Shown in pieces: positions 10,021 to 20,556 of a DNA stretch of 64,000 bases (the stretch's first letter is position 1; each line of letters begins with the position of its first letter). The notes under the pieces are model-generated. The model was not told the origin of the DNA, made no database searches, and saw nothing but the letters and a program-made list of their open reading frames with translations. The position numbers and the translations under genes are program-made. The stretch is from Petunia secreta (taxonomy: Eukaryota; Streptophyta; Magnoliopsida; Solanales; Solanaceae), in assembly GCA_029990175.1 (NCBI GenBank), contig JARKIP010000049.1, positions 9,588,001 through 9,652,000 of the forward strand, given 5' to 3'.

Positions 10021-11211
10021 TTAGTAGTGATACCCGTGAGACGATACCCAAGATTGATCCAAGAGATCAGGGACTGAATCATTATGCTGGCCGTTTATAC
10101 CTGCTTGCGCATGCAATAAGTCCCATGATGAGTAATTGTTGATATCAGTTGATGCCACTGATGATTCTGTGTCATAATTATTAGTATTCTCGAATTGCTG
10201 ATCTTCATTGCTGATACTCCCTGTAATTTCTCGAACAAAAGCTGCAAATCCTTCTCCTCTTTCAGTTGTATTTAGTTCTTCTGAGGATGTGAGTAAGCTA
10301 AGATAGCAGCTGGTTATGATCTCCTCAGAATTATTATTTGGGACAAATGAGTAGTCCATATAATAAGTTTGATCCTCCTGAGACACCAGCTGCATAGGCT
10401 GCTGCTGATTCGCGACAACGATATCATTCGAATCTCCAGTAGTGCTGCTTGTCTCCATAGGGACATCAGTACTAGAAATCAAGCTTGCAAATGAATCAAA
10501 ATAACTTTGTAACTTTTTCTTCATGACTTGCATATTCTCAGAAGTACACATTGGCAGCTGATCAGACCCTACCATAGGCTGCTGATCATCCGCAAGAACA
10601 ATATTATTTTGATCAGAATTATTACTTGAATACATTCCAATATTTTCCTCCTCTTCAGAATAAATAGGCTGCATACGCTGTCCAACTTCTTTTTGATGAT
10701 AAACAGCCTTCACCTTCCTCTTGATGCGACACAAAACATAATCCTCGTGTCGAATTTGACCGCGTCGCCTAAACTCTTCTAGTATCTTATTGCTTAGACA
10801 ATACTCCTTCATATTCCACACAATCGTTTCACCATCTGAACTTTTTTCTTCCTTAAAGCGGAAGCTTTTCTTGGACCCAATCACCGACCCTTTTTTATTT
10901 GTAACCTTTTTATCCTTGTCCAATCCCTTCCACGAACCACCACAAATGAGTGTCCTGTTGAAGTACTTATGGCGCTCAGATTTTTTCTTCAACTGTGCAA
11001 AGAAGTAGTTGACATCCGTTGGGTCTCCTTGAGGGAATAGTTCATCGAACAACTCATACGGCTTCTTGTCACCGTACAAGTCTTTGTTGCTTCGTATATA
11101 GTTGCACTCAAAAGGAGCATCACAAACAAACTTCATTAGATACCTAACAAGTTCTTCGTCCGTGGGACGAAACCTTCCTCCTAGTGTTAGTAAATAGTCG
11201 TCGCTCATCAT
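10021..11211 (-). CDS. NAC-domain transcription factor, 3' end altered by CACTA insertion
   Basis: A single uninterrupted frame of 396 codons begins at ATG 11211 (a second ATG follows directly). The NAC DNA-binding domain spans about residues 10-168: GGRFRPTDEELVRYL (subdomain A), DLYGDKKPYELF (B), YFFAQLKKKSERH and the GGSWKG/KKVTNKKGSVIGSKKSFRF region (C), VWNMKEYCL (D) and EDYVLCRIKRKVK (D/E). The rest is a glutamine/asparagine/serine-rich tail typical of a NAC activation region. NAC proteins bind DNA as dimers in the nucleus. Unusually for NAC genes there is no intron, so this may be a divergent or retro-derived family member. The last two codons and the stop (HY, TAA at 10029-10021) come from the terminal repeat of the CACTA element; the older frame would end DEVAGYIS. 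The altered tail lies outside the DNA-binding domain, so the protein may still work. Confidence 0.9.
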   Translation of the reverse strand: MMSDDYLLTLGGRFRPTDEELVRYLMKFVCDAPFECNYIRSNKDLYGDKKPYELFDELFPQGDPTDVNYFFAQLKKKSERHKYFNRTLICGGSWKGLDKDKKVTNKKGSVIGSKKSFRFKEEKSSDGETIVWNMKEYCLSNKILEEFRRRGQIRHEDYVLCRIKRKVKAVYHQKEVGQRMQPIYSEEEENIGMYSSNNSDQNNIVLADDQQPMVGSDQLPMCTSENMQVMKKKLQSYFDSFASLISSTDVPMETSSTTGDSNDIVVANQQQPMQLVSQEDQTYYMDYSFVPNNNSEEIITSCYLSLLTSSEELNTTERGEGFAAFVREITGSISNEDQQFENTNNYDTESSVASTDINNYSSWDLLHAQAGINGQHNDSVPDLLDQSWVSSHGYHY

Positions 11212-11314
11212 TATACTGAAAAAACCCTAGTACTCAAAAAACGAATGCAATGCAAAACACAACAAAGTGAAGTATTGAAAGAGAGCTGCTTTCAATTACA
11301 TACGTACATCATAT

Positions 11315-11321
11315 GTATATA
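11315..11321 (-). promoter_or_regulatory. Candidate TATA box of the NAC gene
   Basis: TATATAC on the minus strand lies about 105 nt upstream of the NAC ATG, a normal plant spacing when a 5' leader of about 70 nt is allowed. Confidence 0.5.
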
Positions 11322-11965
11322 GGGCGTGTAACTACTTGGTGTTTAGCCTAATAAAATATCGTCTACTAATTAGTTTCCTTTTCTTGTCAGTAAAGCAATT
11401 ACCTAAGTTAGAATTCAGAAACATATAAATACCCGTGAAAAGTACGCTTATTATTATTACTTAAGAATGCTAAAATTATTAAACATAAAGAGATGGATTT
11501 TGATGATTCCAATTAGTTTACCAGAGGTTTAATAACATTTTTTCTTAGAAAATATATACTAGGGATCAATTTGTAATCAACTTGAGAAATAAGAATTTGA
11601 AAATTAATCATCTTTAGAATTAGTTCCTTTATATAATTTTTTGATGTACAAATAGAAACAATAAATTTAGAAAAATAGAGGAAAATTGCTTTCTCCTTCC
11701 ATGTTCACCTATGGCGTCCTTAAAAAGTCTTAGAAGGTGAATGATTTCAATGAATGTTTGTGTAGAAGAAGAAATTAACGAGAGTTAGAGAGTCAAGTTA
11801 ATAATTTGTTTACTCATTCGAACAACCTCAACTAAATCTTAAAAAACAACTTAAACTTATTATTTATGATAATTATAAAAATGATATGCTTCTATTAAAA
11901 TTATAAAAAGTACGAAGTCCAACGCAAAAATCTTGATCGTATTTGTTATTATTCATAATTGAATT
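11322..11965. other. NAC upstream region, no gene seen
   Basis: AT-rich DNA without a supportable ORF or repeat. It should contain the NAC promoter; no specific binding site is called. Confidence 0.4.
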
Positions 11966-12313
11966 ATGTGCGTAATCACCTAATTTTGGTATCAAAATAA
12001 AATTTGTCTAAATAGTTTGTGTAGTTCTATAAAATTGTCTTGGATTTTTCCTTGTGATTTAACTGAATTGTTTAGTTAATTAATAGGAAATATGGAAAAC
12101 TTATCTCAAGAAAAAATACAGTTATGTGGTCAAGTGACAAGGGGGTGAGCCGCTTCAAGCGGAAAGCGATAGTGAATTCCTAACTTGCCCACGCTCATCC
12201 AAAGCGACCTCAAAAAGCGATCGGAAAGCCAAAAAAAACATGAAAAACTTATCCAAAAAAAAGTACAGTTACGTGGTTAGTGTCTATTTGACATTTGTCA
12301 TTGTTTAGCATGC

Positions 12314-12345
<32 letters not shown>

Positions 12346-12540
12346 TTTATTTAAATTAAGTAGGCATTGGACATGTAGTTTAGTTAAATTGCCAAATTGG
12401 GCTAATGTAGGACAAAAAAGAAAGGTAAAAATTTCGCGTAGGGCCTGTTTGGCACGCGCTAATTGATTTGTAGCCGTCAAAAACAAATTCGCTGAGAAAT
12501 AGGAAAGGTTTTTCCCAATTCGAATCAAAGAAACTTCTCA
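11966..12540. mobile_element. LTR-like fragment and spacer before T2
   Basis: GTAATCACCTAATTTTGG at about 11972-11989 matches the first bases of the solo LTR (389-406), and the next 150 bp are loosely similar, so this may be a truncated LTR of a related family. Two imperfect copies of an AAAACTTATC...ACAGTTAYGTGGT unit lie near 12093 and 12245. From about 12350 to 12540 I see nothing recognisable. Confidence 0.35.
12315..12345. repeat. (TAA)n microsatellite
   Basis: About ten AAT/TAA units in a row, with no other feature attached. Confidence 0.95.
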
Positions 12541-13493
12541 AGCCCAGCCCTGGTCTCAAAGAATAAAGAGTTACCTCGGATCCCCGACTACAATTTCAAT
12601 ATATCGACCTCGGAGCTGGTCAATGTAGTGAAGGGAACCGCCGGGGTAAGAATACCAAAAGACATGAGAACTCCAGTTGACAAAAGGGACCAAAATTTAC
12701 ACTGCGAGTTTCATGCAGATTATGGCTATCGCACCGAGGACTGCAAAGCAATGCACCTCGAGGTGGCACACTTATTGAAGAAAGGTGTGCTAGCTGAATT
12801 CCTCACTGATAAGGGGAAGGAGAACTACAACAGGAACCGAGGTGATGACCAACCACCTCAGGCACCACCCCCTGAGAGAGTCGTAAATGTTATCACCGGG
12901 AAGTCAGAGGTGAACGGGGTGAACTTTGCAGCTGCAAAGAAATTCGCAAAGCTATCAATCACCATGAAAAAGAGAACTCGAGTTGGAAGCTCGGGTAAAG
13001 AAATTGTGTTTGATGATGACGATTGTGATGAGATGATGTTTCCCCATCATGACGCTTTGGTCATCATGCTGAGAATAAATGACTCAGATATCAAACGAGT
13101 CCTGATTGACCCCGGTAGCTCGGTTAACATTATCAGCTACGGGGCCATTAAAAAGATGTGGCTGAAGGGTGAAGTTATCCCTAAGGTACAGTGTTGACTG
13201 TCTTCAACAACTCCACTGAGAAGACATTGGGTGAAATCACACTCAAGACGTTCGCCGAAGGAGTTTGCAAGGAAGCACTGTTCCAAGTTCTACCCGAGGA
13301 CATGGCTTATAATGTGATCCTCGGTAGACCATGGATTCACTCCATGGAAATTGTTCCATCCACTCTTCATCAAGTGATCAAATTCCCTACTCCATGGGGA
13401 GTTCGATCAATAAAAAGAGAGCAACGAGTAGCAAGAGAGTGCTATTCGGTTGCATTAAAGAGTGGAGTCGTCCCGACTGGACCAAAGAAATAG
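12541..13493 (+). pseudogene. T2 gag C-terminus and protease (decayed)
   Basis: An open frame from about 12541 carries IPDYNFNISTSELVNVVKG, then CEFHADYGYRTEDC, a variant zinc-knuckle-like motif at the gag C-terminus. The protease follows with VLIDPGSSVNIIS near 13105-13145; DPGSS replaces the usual DTGS/DSGS, a form I have seen in this family. After a stop at 13195 the frame shifts by one and continues with FNNSTEKTLGEITL and the flap/C-terminal part AYNVILGRPWIHSM. Orientation is plus. The 5' LTR, primer site and most of gag are missing, so the left end of T2 is truncated. It belongs to the Tat lineage by the features downstream. Confidence 0.8.
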
Positions 13494-15003
13494 CAACCAA
13501 TGCAACCGGGGTCAAACGAAGAGGGTGGCTCAAGCTCCCAAGATGTCCCCCGAGGAGAGGTGGAGAAGATCCCGGTGTGCATACAAGAACCTTGGAAGCA
13601 AAAGGCTGAGGACTCCACCATAGAAGAGCTGAAATCTTTCATGTTATCGAAAGATTTCCAGAGAGGAAAGTGTTTGTCGGCTCGGAGTTGGACCCAGAGT
13701 CGAAAAAAACTATCATCAAAGCCTTAAAGTCCAAAAACGATTTCTTTGCTTGGTCGCATTCGGACATGGTGGGTATCGATCCAGAGATCATGACCCATAA
13801 ATTAAACGTGGATCCCCAATTCACCCCGGTGAAGCAAAAAAAAAAAAAAAAAGACCTCATGCCGGGGTCTAAAAGAAAGCAATTGAAGATGAAACTATGA
13901 AGCTGCAAAAGAATGGCTTCATAAGAGAGATGAAATACCCGAGTGGCTGGCTAATATAGTCGTCGTGCCCAAGAAAAATGGTAAATGGAGGATGTGCGTA
14001 GACTACACTGATGTAAACAAGGCTTGCCCCAAGGATTCCTATCCATTGCCATAGATAGACAGGTTAATAGACTCCACGGCTGGACACAAACTGTTAACCT
14101 TCTTAGACGCTTATTCGAGGTATAACCAAATCCTCGTGGATCCGAAGGACGAAGAAAAGACCTCGTTCATCACTGACCGAGGTACCTTCTACTACATGGT
14201 GATGCCCTTTGGTTTGAAGAATGCTGGGTCAGCATACCAAAGACTAGTGTGTCGCATGTTCAAAGAGTACATTGGAAAATCTATGGAAGTCTACATAGAT
14301 GATATGCTAATCAAATCTATTCGAATAGAAGATCATCTGAATCATTTGAGAGAAGCTTTCACTGTTTTGAGGCAATATGGCATGAAGTTGAATCCTAAGA
14401 AGTGTGCCTTCGGTGTAGGGTCGGGAAATTTTTGGGATTCATAGTTTCTGAACGGGGGATCGAAGCTAACCCATATAAGATCAAAGCCATCGAAGAAATT
14501 CCCGAGGAACTAACCGGGGTAAAAGAAGTTCAGCGCTTAAGTGGCCGAGTGGCCGCCTTGAGTTGATTTATCTCAAGGTCTTCAGAGCGATGCCACATAT
14601 TCTTCTCTGTCTTGAGGAAGAATAATCACTTCGAGTGGACACCGGAGTGTAAAGAAGCGCGAAGGGAGTGTAAACGTTTCTGGCTAACGCGTCGTTGCTC
14701 GCCAAGCCAAAAGATAGTGAAACTTTGCTAGTTTACTTGGCTGTGTCCGAGGTATCAGTTAGTGCTATGCTGGTTCGAGAAGAAGATGTCAAGCAACAAC
14801 CTATCTACTATGTGAGCAAGACACTCTTCCATGCTGAAACCAGGTATCCTCATTTGAAGAAACTAGCACTTGCTTTAATTGTTACTGCTCGGAAACTACG
14901 ACCCTATTTTCAATGTCATCCTATAGCAGTAGTTTCTACCTTCTCCTTGAGAAGCATATTGCATAACCTGAGTTGTCGGGGAGGTTATCTAAATGGGCAG
15001 TAG
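13494..15003 (+). pseudogene. T2 reverse transcriptase and first RNase H (decayed)
   Basis: Recognisable RT pieces in order: a linker with FFAWSHSDMVGIDPEIMTHK (about 13740-13800), VVVPKKNGKWRMCVDYTDVN (13960-14018), FLDAYSRYNQI (14102-14134), MVMPFGLKNAGSAYQRL, and the catalytic VYIDDM near 14291-14309. The first RNase H follows (LVYLAVSEVSVSAMLVREE, 14730-14785; YYVSKTL). Stops at 13898-13900 and 14052-14054, a frameshift near 14430, a TGA near 14562 and a further break at 15001 make it non-coding. A run of about 17 A at 13837-13853 may have caused one break. RT copies the element's RNA; this copy cannot make a protein. Confidence 0.85.
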
Positions 15004-15650
15004 AATTAAGTGAGTATGACACCACCTATCAACCCCGAACAACCATTAAATCCCACGTTTTGGCTGACTTCGTAGCTGATTTTAGTGTTGGGATCCTACC
15101 CGAAGGCCGAAGCTGAAAAGGAGAATTCAATGTCGAAGGGGTCTGCTTCGGGGCTATGGGTACTTTACACCGATGGGGAGACTAATTTTAAAGGTTCGAG
15201 ATTAGGCATAGTGTTGAAAGCACCCACCGGGGAGAAGATCAGGCACTTAGTTCGGTTAAAAAAGGTGACCAACAATGAGGCCGAATATGAAGCACCCTTA
15301 GTAGGCTTGGAGTTGGCCAAAGAAATGAGGGTAGAGAGAATTGAGTTAAGGTGTGATTCACAACTGGTGGTAAACCAAGTGCTTGGTGAATACACGGCTT
15401 GTGAGCCCAGAATGCAATAATTCTTGACCCGAGTACAAAGAATCTTAGCTAAATTCCGAGAGTGGCAAATCAAGCAAGTACCTCGAGAGGAGAATACCGA
15501 AGCCGATGCCCTGGCAAACTTGGGTTTGGCTGTTGATGAGGTACACCCGGGGACTGATTCAATGGTTCGGTTGCTTTCCATACAAATGAGAGAAATGAAG
15601 TTGGAAGTTAACTCGGTGGACCATAAATGGGATTGGCGGAGTAAGTTTAT
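15004..15650 (+). pseudogene. T2 second (archaeal-type) RNase H and integrase linker
   Basis: The segment 15085-15420 carries a second RNase H: LYTDGETNFKGSRLGIVL (first acid), NNEAEYEAPL (E), and RCDSQLVVNQVLGEY (D). A second RNase H of this type after the normal one is a mark of the Tat lineage. A TAA at 15418-15420 interrupts it; 15424-15650 continues with QVPREENTEADALANLGLA. The frame is then cut by the LTR at 15651, which follows the target duplication TTTAT (15646-15650), and resumes at 54053. Confidence 0.82.
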
Positions 15651-15671
15651 TGTTGAACCCCAAAAATTACC

Positions 15672-15748
15672 CTTTCTTTAAAGAAAAGATAGGTTTCGGG
15701 TATACTTCAACAAAGTGGGACTCCAAAGGGTTTTCTTTGGAGTCGCCA
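15672..15748 (-). other. U5-end hairpins and primer-site-like decamer of LTR A
   Basis: GACTCCAAAG (15719-15728) pairs with CTTTGGAGTC (15735-15744) across a six-base loop; a 14-base palindrome TTTCTTTAAAGAAA lies at 15672-15685. The minus strand at 15748-15739 reads TGGCGACTCC, the start of the tRNA-Arg primer site, 88 bp inside the LTR. All three LTRs keep this layout. Confidence 0.65.
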
Positions 15749-18700
15749 CCTAATTTAGGAGAATTAGGAACCAATTAATTAAATAATGCGTGCAATTCCT
15801 CCGTTTTTAGGAAAATGGTCTTTTCAGAGATTCTGAAGTAGGTGGTTCAGTTATTTTCGAAAGAAGGTTTCGATTTGAAAGCACTTTCGAAAATCCGTAA
15901 AATAACGGTTAATCCTTCGGTTTTCACAAAATAGCTCAAAATGTTAACTTTCAATATGTTGATAAAATGGTTTAAGATTAATATTAAAAATCTAAGATTA
16001 TAATAAATTATACTTTAAAGAAATATGAGTTTAAATAAACTTAGACTTGAAAAGGAAAGAAAGAAAGAAAGGAAAATAAATAAATAAATAAATACATAAT
16101 TTTTTAGGAAAACCAATTAATTGGAAAGAAGTTGCACTTTCATAAAAAAATGAGTTACTTTTTATTAGTTTCGAATTTTTATTGCACGCATTATTTAACA
16201 AAAAGATGCACAATTCGTAAATAAGATGGAGATTCTAAAGAAATAAAATATTCACAAAATAACTCAATAAATAACTAAACATTCATTAATAAATCGATAA
16301 TAGAATAAATTATTCTATCACTAATGAGGGGAAAATTCCTAATGACATGCAAATTCTAAGGGATTGGGAAAGAGAAGAGGTTTAGAAGAACCCGGAAATT
16401 GCGGATTGAATGACTATTTTTATTTTTTACACTATGCCCATGAGCCTAAGTTATATTAAGCGGCTCAACAAAGCACTTTCTATGGGTCTTCATTTCTTGA
16501 ATCTTGAGCCCGGACTCGACCCCAATGCGACTCCAAGCCAATGCACTATCCCATTTGTGAGTTTATCCAACTCAATCCCAAGGCGTTTCATGCAAAAATA
16601 AATAAAAGATAAGGATTAGAAAAGCAAGAGAAGTGTCCATTGGCACCTCAAAAGAAAAGAGCAGACTTCGTCCAGAAACAAGACGTAGAGAATTTAGCAA
16701 AATGCTACCAACTTAACTAATTTCATTTCATAATTGGCATACTTTATAGGTCCAGTTAGCAGAGAACACTAATGAAATCAATTCATGTCAATGGGCTTAA
16801 AGTAAAAGCACATGAACTATAATCAATCCTAAGAATTAGATGACAAAGTAGCTAACTTCCAAGACATGACTATTGTTGATGTAAGACAAATACATATTCT
16901 TCCACGAACAAAGAGCTAATTTTCAGGAAATGTAAACAAATACGAACAGGCAGTACGTTTTGCTATCAACCAAGAACACTCCCTCAAGCAGCAAAGAACT
17001 AGACAAAGTACTGCCAGAGGATTGAAACCAAACCTAGCAGCTCAACCTCTATTTCCCTTTATTTTCTTCCTATTAACAGAATCTGGACATGCTCAAACCC
17101 TTACTTTAAACTAAAGATAGCTTATGCTAAGTTAAAAAAAAACATAGATTATAGTACCACACTAAAATTGACAGCTTTGTAAAAAAACATCCGCAAATAC
17201 AGACAAGTTGAATTTTAAAGCCATTTAATTGAACTACTTAAGGAATTCTTTGACATGGATAACCTGGCAACTAATAAACTATATTAGATCCTTCACAAAA
17301 TGCAATTTCAAACCCAATAGAACAGAAGTTATCAAGCAAGCTCATAGCCAACAAAATATCAACCATCACTAGGATAAAAGACTCAAGAACATTCTTAAAC
17401 AATTAACTGGACAGACTCCCACACGCGCACAGAATCTGCAACATCTTTACTCCCTCCTGAACTACTTCAAACAGGCCCTATACAAACTAAAGCACAACAA
17501 AATACCCAGCCCTAAACTACCTGCTGCACCTGACCTCAAAAACAGCCTAACACCACCTATAGGCCCCCTGGGAACAGGAATAACATCCTGACTCGACTCC
17601 ACACAAATTGCAATCCAATCAGACCTCTCTAAGCAACTATACACCAACCTGAACACTTCCCAGCACCTGCAAACTGCCTAAACCAACCTCCTGATCCTTC
17701 TACAACCAATAAACATCCTCACACCAACTATAGACCCTGCAGCAACTAGAAACTAACCCTTGCACCTTTGCCATCACTTTACAATCTTAAAATAACTCTC
17801 TAGAACAGCCTCCCTCAAGACTTAATGCATCCTAACACCACCAAACAAACAGAACCCCCATACCCCTGCTGCTACCTCTTACATCATCCTGGAAACAACC
17901 TGATTCTCTAATACTCTCCAGGCCACCTGCACCTTGGAACTAGATGAGCCTATGGATACCCTGCTTATTAAGATAGCACCTGAACATTTCCCAGCTCGTT
18001 ACACCAGCCCTGGACTCCACTAAATACCCTGCACCTAACAGCTTTCTAATCATCAGAAAAAATTCCCTGAAAACTTCTAACACTCTACTGCCATCAAACA
18101 CCATAGCAGATTCCCTAAAGAAAACATGCACCTCCTAAGCCAACCTGTCACCACCCTCACTGCCTTGAACGACTACCAGGAACTAACCAAACACTTGCGA
18201 CCCCTTTTTGAAATCAGCCTAAAACTACCAAAACAACCTCTAATCAATTCTGCATACACCAAAGCTCATCTACAGCTATTGCAACTATCAGAAGCCACAC
18301 TAACTACATGCACTAGCCCTGAACTCAAGCTGGAAACCTTCTAACTCAAAGAGAAACATTAACAATTTCCCACCAGAGCTCCTTCACAATAAATCCACCA
18401 GGATACAATCCACACAAGAGAACCAGACAAGCTAATGCAGGCAGAAAGCATCTAGAACAGAAACTGAACTAGGAAAGAGTAATACTTTCTTTAAAACACA
18501 GCAACATAGTGAACCTATCAAGACTTAAAGAACTAAACTATATAAAGGGGCAGGCTGGACTGATCTAGGGGAAATGATCGATTCTATTAAGCAGTTTTTT
18601 ACTAGTTTGAACAGGCTGAAAACAAGAAAAACTCTTCACACTTTCACTTCCAAATTCTCCACATTGTTACCTAACAAGTTGACTACACAGGGATCATTAA

Positions 18701-19012
18701 CACTAGCAATTAACTTCAGTATTTAGCACTGATATTGAACTGCTACTAATTATACAAAACAAACACAACATATAAAGAAGAAATGGAGGATCACTGACCT
18801 TATGCGAGGCAGTGAAATGAGGCTCGAATCTGAGTTTCTGTGAGCACCTCGACAAGCTGAATGAACGCAGGGCGACTCACTTTGACCTCAAAATAAAATT
18901 TAACTAAAAATATATACTTAACTGCCAGGAACTTTTTAGAGTTGAAAAAATGGTTATTCAAATCCCCAAAATTCCTTTTTCTTCCCCTTTTTTTTTTTAC
19001 TGTGCGTAGGGG

Positions 19013-19020
19013 TTTTTATA
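19013..19020 (-). promoter_or_regulatory. TATA box of LTR A
   Basis: On the minus strand CCTATAAAAACCCC reads as a strong TATA box about 800 bp into the LTR. The same box occurs near 40275-40282 and 53237-53244 in the other LTRs. Confidence 0.55.
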
Positions 19021-19818
19021 GGGGTTTTAAGAGTGCCAAAGCGCCTGAATTTCGATGTGGGATAAATCCAATATATATGCTGAATCTAAAGATGAAAACA
19101 GGTAAAAAAAAGAGTAAAAATGAAACGAAATTTACCTTGTTGATTCGACGGTGGAAAATCAATCCTTTTAGACTGGATGGGTGAGATTTTGAGGATTGTA
19201 CTTCCTCTTCCCTCATTTGTCCAGCACAAAAGGTGATTGTACTGGATAAACGAGAGAAGGAAAGCAATCCGACGTCGCTTAGGATATACCCAGGGACCAC
19301 TGTGACGCCATGATTTTGGCTTCTTGTTGATTTAGGAGGGAGAAATTTGGGGGAAATTGACGATTTAGGGCTAGGGGTCGCGAGGGAAACGGGTTTGGGG
19401 AATTGGGAATTCGGGTCGCGGGTGAGGGAATGGGAATTGGGAATATCTGATGTGATTTTGGGGAAGTGAAAGTGGGCCGGGTCGTGTGATGGGCTGATGG
19501 GCCAGGGGAGGTTATTATGTGTATTGTATGTATTGTATATGTGGGCTGGAAATTAATTCGTAAGGCAATTTTAGCCCCACTTTAGGGATTATATGAGTAA
19601 GTGAAAAAAGTTGCACGGGTAGACTGAAAATTAGGACTTAGAACTATTTTGGACTTCTTTTGAAATTAATTAATTTACCTTAATTAAATTTAATTAATTA
19701 ATCTCAATTCAAATAATTTTAATTATCTAATTCTAATTTTAATTTTATTTTAATAATTGATTCTCATTTAAATAATTCAGCCGTTAATTATGTCTCGGGG
19801 CGAAATTGAGTGTCAACA

Positions 19819-19832
19819 GCTGCCCCTCTTTA
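19819..19832 (-). other. Polypurine tract, internal region 1
   Basis: TAAAGAGGGGCAGC on the minus strand abuts the start of LTR A. This is the expected place and composition for the plus-strand primer. Confidence 0.8.
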
Positions 19833-19967
19833 CCCGGAAAAGGATGAAAGAATTTTTAGGGTAAAGAAGTTGACGAGAAACCAATTTTGTCCCGATAAAA
19901 CCAAGACTTTTGATTCCATGGACCAAAAATGCGAGGCTTATGGGCATGGCCGAACTCCGGTTTCCGA

Positions 19968-20016
19968 GTTGCCTACATATCTCGGGCTGAAAGAGAATCA
20001 GACCATATGTAGTTCG
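19968..20016 (-). other. CTACATAT stem-loop motif, copy 2
   Basis: CTACATAT (19973-19980) pairs perfectly with ATATGTAG (20005-20012); the loop holds GAATCAGACC. Compared with copies 1 and 3 the fifth pair has changed from G-C to A-T on both sides. It lies about 150 bp before the polypurine tract, in the 3' part of the element RNA. Confidence 0.6.
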
Positions 20017-20556
20017 ACGACACTTAGATACAAAGACTCGCACGATTGACAAAAGAAAGGACGCACGAATAGAAAAGAATTCAAACTGACGCCTAATCTG
20101 AAATGAAAGATTAGGTGAAACTTGCTTGTTCGAGCGCGATTCTTCAGATCCTCGTTGACGAGTCTAGCTCATATCAACGATTTTCCCAGTTCACTGCTAA
20201 GAAAAAGTTCCACGTTATGCTCCAAATGCTGTTGCGGTGCTGCTAAAATCCTGTAATAAACTTGACAAACGATAAGTGAGCAACTGCTTATAAGACTTTG
20301 ATAATTAGAAATAAAGAATAACATAAAACTGTAAATGCGAGTTGTGATATCATCAATAAATTCTTCTTTCGATCAACTGACGAGGCGCTCCGCCGGGGGA
20401 ACCTCTAGGCCGATCATTATTCTGAAACAGTAAAGTGAAACAATAAGTAAAGCGAGTACGAATTGCAGAATATAAGGCTGTTACAAAATAAGTCGACTAA
20501 CGAGACATAATGCCTCAAGTTGACTTGGCTAGTCTATACCCTACGCAGGTAACATA

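Larger units (their letters stand above)
6414..10029 (-). mobile_element. CACTA (En/Spm-like) DNA transposon
   Basis: The ends are perfect 17-bp inverted repeats CACTACTAAAAAAACCG, flanked by the 3-bp target duplication ATA (6411-6413 and 10030-10032). Both subterminal regions are packed with palindromic units of the type CGACCGAAATTCGGTCG, the kind of motif that CACTA-encoded proteins bind. Inside is a minus-strand spliced gene with a Transposase_24-like region and a separate Transpos_assoc-like ORF. I see no transposase of the TnpD/TNP2 catalytic type, so the element is probably non-autonomous. It sits in the last codons of the NAC gene, in the same orientation. Confidence 0.93.
15651..19818 (-). 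repeat. LTR A (left outer LTR of the tandem element)
   Basis: 4168 bp. In the element's own sense it starts TGTTGACACTCAATTTCG (19818 downwards) and ends GGGTTCAACA (15660-15651). A TATA box TATAAAAA lies on the minus strand near 19020-19013. Short ORFs inside differ in frame between the LTR copies and are not taken as genes. Confidence 0.92.

Noticed and set aside
18942..19300. ORFs in LTR A (80 and 94 codons) with partners in LTRs B and C
   Set aside because: Length and frame change between copies with one-base differences, so they are not under coding constraint.
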